Positions 5,735 to 7,236 of a stretch of DNA of 7,236 nt are shown in pieces. Position 1 is the first letter of the stretch. Every line of letters starts with the position of its first letter. Source of the stretch: Pseudomonadota bacterium. GTDB taxonomy: Bacteria > Pseudomonadota > Alphaproteobacteria > Caulobacterales > Caulobacteraceae. The notes under the pieces are model-generated. The model had not been told where the DNA came from and searched no databases. It worked only from the letters and a program-made list of their open reading frames with translations. Position numbers and translations under genes: made by a program. Where the stretch lies: positions 1-7,236 of the forward strand of contig JAEYTA010000047.1 of NCBI GenBank assembly GCA_023434265.1, given 5' to 3'.

Positions 5735-5755
5735 CCTTCTCCGATTGGGAGAAGG
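5735..5755. repeat. Perfect 8-bp stem-loop in the hemB 5' region
   Basis: The arms CCTTCTCC and GGAGAAGG pair exactly around a 5-base loop GATTG. The right arm ends 15 nt before the hemB ATG and 5 nt before its AAGAGG ribosome binding site. Palindromes of this CCTTCTCC/GGAGAAGG kind are, from memory, common between genes in Caulobacterales, so it may be a copy of a dispersed intergenic repeat. In the hemB transcript it could form a 5' hairpin. No T-run follows on either strand, so terminator function is unlikely. Confidence 0.6.
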
Positions 5756-5770
5756 GAGCTAAGAGGCGCC

Positions 5771-6775
5771 ATGACCCAGCCGTTCCCGCCCGCCGCCTTT
5801 CCCTACGCCCGGCCGCGCCGGCTGCGCTCGAGCCCGTGGGTGCGGCGGCTGGTGGCCGAGACGACGCTGACGCCGGCCGATCTGGTCTGGCCGCTGATCG
5901 TGCACGACGGGGCCGAGGACCGCGTGCCGGTGGCGTCGATGCCGGGGGTGTTCCGGCTGAGCCCGAAGGCGGCGGCGGAAGCGGCCGTGGAGGCGCGGGA
6001 CCTCGGCATTCCGATGGTGGCGCTGTTCCCCAATGTCGACAGCGGCATCAAGGACGGCGTGGGCACGGGCGCGACCGATCCGGACGGGCTGATCCCGGAC
6101 TGCATCAAGGCCATCAAGGACGCGGCGCCCGAGATCGGCGTCATGACCGACGTGGCCCTGGACTGCTACACCGACCATGGCCACGACGGGGTGCTGGAGG
6201 ACGGGCGGATCGCCAATGACGCGACGCTGGAGCGGCTCGCCGAACAGGCCTTCATCCACGCCCACGCCGGGGCCGACGTGGTCGCGCCGTCGGACATGAT
6301 GGACGGACGGGTGCAGGCCATCCGCGAGGCGCTGGAGGCGAACGGGCTGCAGGACGTGCTGATCCTCAGCTACGCCGCCAAGTACGCCTCGGCCTTCTAC
6401 GGGCCCTATCGCGACGCCGTCGGCTCGGCCAAGGCGCTGAGCGGCGACAAGAAAACCTACCAGATGGACTTCGCCAACAGCGACGAGGCGCTACGCGAGG
6501 TGGCGATGGACATCTCGGAGGGGGCCGATGCGGTGATGGTCAAGCCGGGGATGCTGTATCTCGACATCGTCCGGCGGGTGTCGGAGACCTTCCGCGTGCC
6601 GACCTTCGCCTACCAGGTGTCGGGCGAGTACGCGATGATGCGGGCGGCCATGGCCAACGGCTGGCTGGACGAGGAGCGCGCCATCCTCGAGAGCCTGCAC
6701 GCCTTCAAGCGGGCGGGCTGCGCGGGGGTGCTGAGCTATTTTGCGGCCGACGCCGCGCGTCTGCTGAACCGCTAG
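5771..6775 (+). CDS. hemB: Porphobilinogen synthase (delta-aminolevulinic acid dehydratase)
   Basis: This 334-aa cytosolic enzyme condenses two 5-aminolevulinate molecules to porphobilinogen, the second step of heme synthesis. The N-terminal arm PYARPRRLRSSPWVRRL is typical. VALFPNVDSGIKDG (83-96) and APSDMMDGR (172-180) are conserved core segments. The two Schiff-base lysines are K204 in ILSYAAKYASAFYGP and K258 in the signature GADAVMVKPGMLYLD (251-265). The metal-site loop at 127-140 has Asp131 and Asp139 where zinc enzymes have Cys, so it belongs to the Asp-rich, zinc-independent (Mg-responsive) type of Alphaproteobacteria and Pseudomonas. ATG 5771 is preceded by AAGAGG at 4 nt. It is divergent from the valine operon and convergent with the hydrolase gene, with which it shares CTAG at the stop. 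Identity is unambiguous. Confidence 0.97.
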   Translation: MTQPFPPAAFPYARPRRLRSSPWVRRLVAETTLTPADLVWPLIVHDGAEDRVPVASMPGVFRLSPKAAAEAAVEARDLGIPMVALFPNVDSGIKDGVGTGATDPDGLIPDCIKAIKDAAPEIGVMTDVALDCYTDHGHDGVLEDGRIANDATLERLAEQAFIHAHAGADVVAPSDMMDGRVQAIREALEANGLQDVLILSYAAKYASAFYGPYRDAVGSAKALSGDKKTYQMDFANSDEALREVAMDISEGADAVMVKPGMLYLDIVRRVSETFRVPTFAYQVSGEYAMMRAAMANGWLDEERAILESLHAFKRAGCAGVLSYFAADAARLLNR

Positions 6776-7236
6776 AGCCGCGCACTCCAGCCGTCGTAAC
6801 CGACCTCGACGTTTGGCGGAACAAGCTCCGACAAGGCGTTGTAATCCACGTCGATGTGCAGGTTGGTCAGCACCGCCTTCCGTACCCCGGACCGGGCGAT
6901 CCAGCCGAGGGTCCGGTCGAGGTGGGTGTGGGTCGGGTGAGGCGTGTAGCGCAGGGCGTCGACGATCCACAGGTCGCAGCCGGACAGGGCCTCGAAGGCG
7001 GCGTCGTCGAGGTCGGAGACGTCGGGGGAGTAGGCCACCGGGCCGAGGCGGTAGCCGACAGAGCGGATCGGGCCATGGGCCTGGTCGAAGGTGACCACGG
7101 GGACCGGGCCGCCGGGACCGTCGACGCGCCACGGCTGGCCATGGGGCGGCAGGTCGCGGGCGTCGAGCAGGGCCGGATAGCCGTTCTGGCTCTCGAAGAT
7201 GTAGTCGAAGCGGCGGGTCAGGGCGGCGCGGGTGGC
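6772..7236 (-). CDS. PhnP-like metallo-beta-lactamase-fold hydrolase, C-terminal part (runs off the right edge)
   Basis: The minus-strand frame is open from the right edge to the TAG at 6774-6772, giving 154 C-terminal residues; the start and the HxHxDH metal motif lie outside the window. Visible family features are RRFDYIFE (8-15), the QAHG motif with H54, GYRLGPVAYSPDVS (61-74) with D72 as the likely metal-bridging Asp, DALRYTPHPTHTHLD (93-107), LTNLHIDVDY (123-132) with H127, and YDGW near the end. This matches the COG1235/PhnP group of MBL phosphodiesterases. In Alphaproteobacteria such genes often follow tatD and metG; that is recall, and those genes are not visible here. The internal GTG at 7098 is not a credible start, because conserved sequence continues upstream of it. 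Exact substrate is unknown. Confidence 0.85.
   Translation of the reverse strand, partial: ATRAALTRRFDYIFESQNGYPALLDARDLPPHGQPWRVDGPGGPVPVVTFDQAHGPIRSVGYRLGPVAYSPDVSDLDDAAFEALSGCDLWIVDALRYTPHPTHTHLDRTLGWIARSGVRKAVLTNLHIDVDYNALSELVPPNVEVGYDGWSARL

Larger units (their letters stand above)
5686..5770. promoter_or_regulatory. Divergent intergenic region between the valine operon and hemB
   Basis: The dehydrogenase gene leaves on the minus strand from 5685 and hemB leaves on the plus strand from 5771, so this 85-bp stretch must hold the 5' signals for both, unless promoters lie inside coding sequence. It contains two adjacent inverted repeats (5719-5731 and 5735-5755) and the hemB ribosome binding site AAGAGG (5761-5766). 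I found no convincing -35/-10 pair in either direction. Shared regulation is possible but not shown. Confidence 0.5.

Noticed and set aside
4612..6219. Very long plus-strand reading frame of 535 codons
   Set aside because: It is antisense to the clear acyl-CoA dehydrogenase and then overlaps hemB out of frame. Its low-complexity G/R/A/V composition is typical of a shadow frame in GC-rich DNA.

Overview
The window is GC-rich (about 70% in most genes by partial hand counts) and every recognisable gene has an alphaproteobacterial flavour. A C4-type 5-aminolevulinate synthase (hemA) and an Asp-rich, Mg-type porphobilinogen synthase fit Alphaproteobacteria. The gene set and codon style suggest Caulobacterales (Brevundimonas, Caulobacter or Phenylobacterium); that is an inference from recall, not a search.

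Layout from left to right. Bases 1-168 hold the first 56 codons of hemA (minus strand, running off the edge), with a 143-bp upstream region that contains an AT-rich patch and a 17-bp inverted repeat. Bases 312-5685 hold six genes all on the minus strand, closely spaced. In transcription order these are an isobutyryl-CoA dehydrogenase-type acyl-CoA dehydrogenase (4546-5685), an unknown 200-aa protein (3947-4549), 3-hydroxyisobutyryl-CoA hydrolase (2898-3950), a methyltransferase-fold lipoprotein (2060-2836), a second methyltransferase-fold protein with an ordinary signal peptide (1282-2034), and 3-hydroxyisobutyrate dehydrogenase mmsB (312-1217). An 85-bp divergent intergenic region with two adjacent perfect inverted repeats follows. 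Then hemB lies on the plus strand (5771-6775) and meets, tail to tail and overlapping by CTAG, the C-terminal part of a PhnP-like metallo-beta-lactamase-fold hydrolase (6772-7236, minus, running off the right edge).

Three of the six operon genes form a valine/isobutyrate catabolic set: isobutyryl-CoA to methacrylyl-CoA, then hydrolysis of 3-hydroxyisobutyryl-CoA, then oxidation of 3-hydroxyisobutyrate to methylmalonate semialdehyde. The enoyl-CoA hydratase and methylmalonate-semialdehyde dehydrogenase needed to complete the route are not in the window. The flanking genes hemA and hemB encode the first two steps of heme synthesis. Valine carbon can reach succinyl-CoA, the ALAS substrate, so a metabolic link is conceivable but unproven.

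The parts not explained by valine breakdown are the most interesting. The 200-aa gene is about 53% GC and uses codons rare in its neighbours, yet it is joined to both neighbours by exact 4-bp stop/start overlaps (GTGA and ATGA), like a recently acquired gene fitted into the operon. The two methyltransferase-fold proteins are tandem paralogues, both predicted to be exported; one is a lipoprotein with a degenerate SAM-binding glycine motif.
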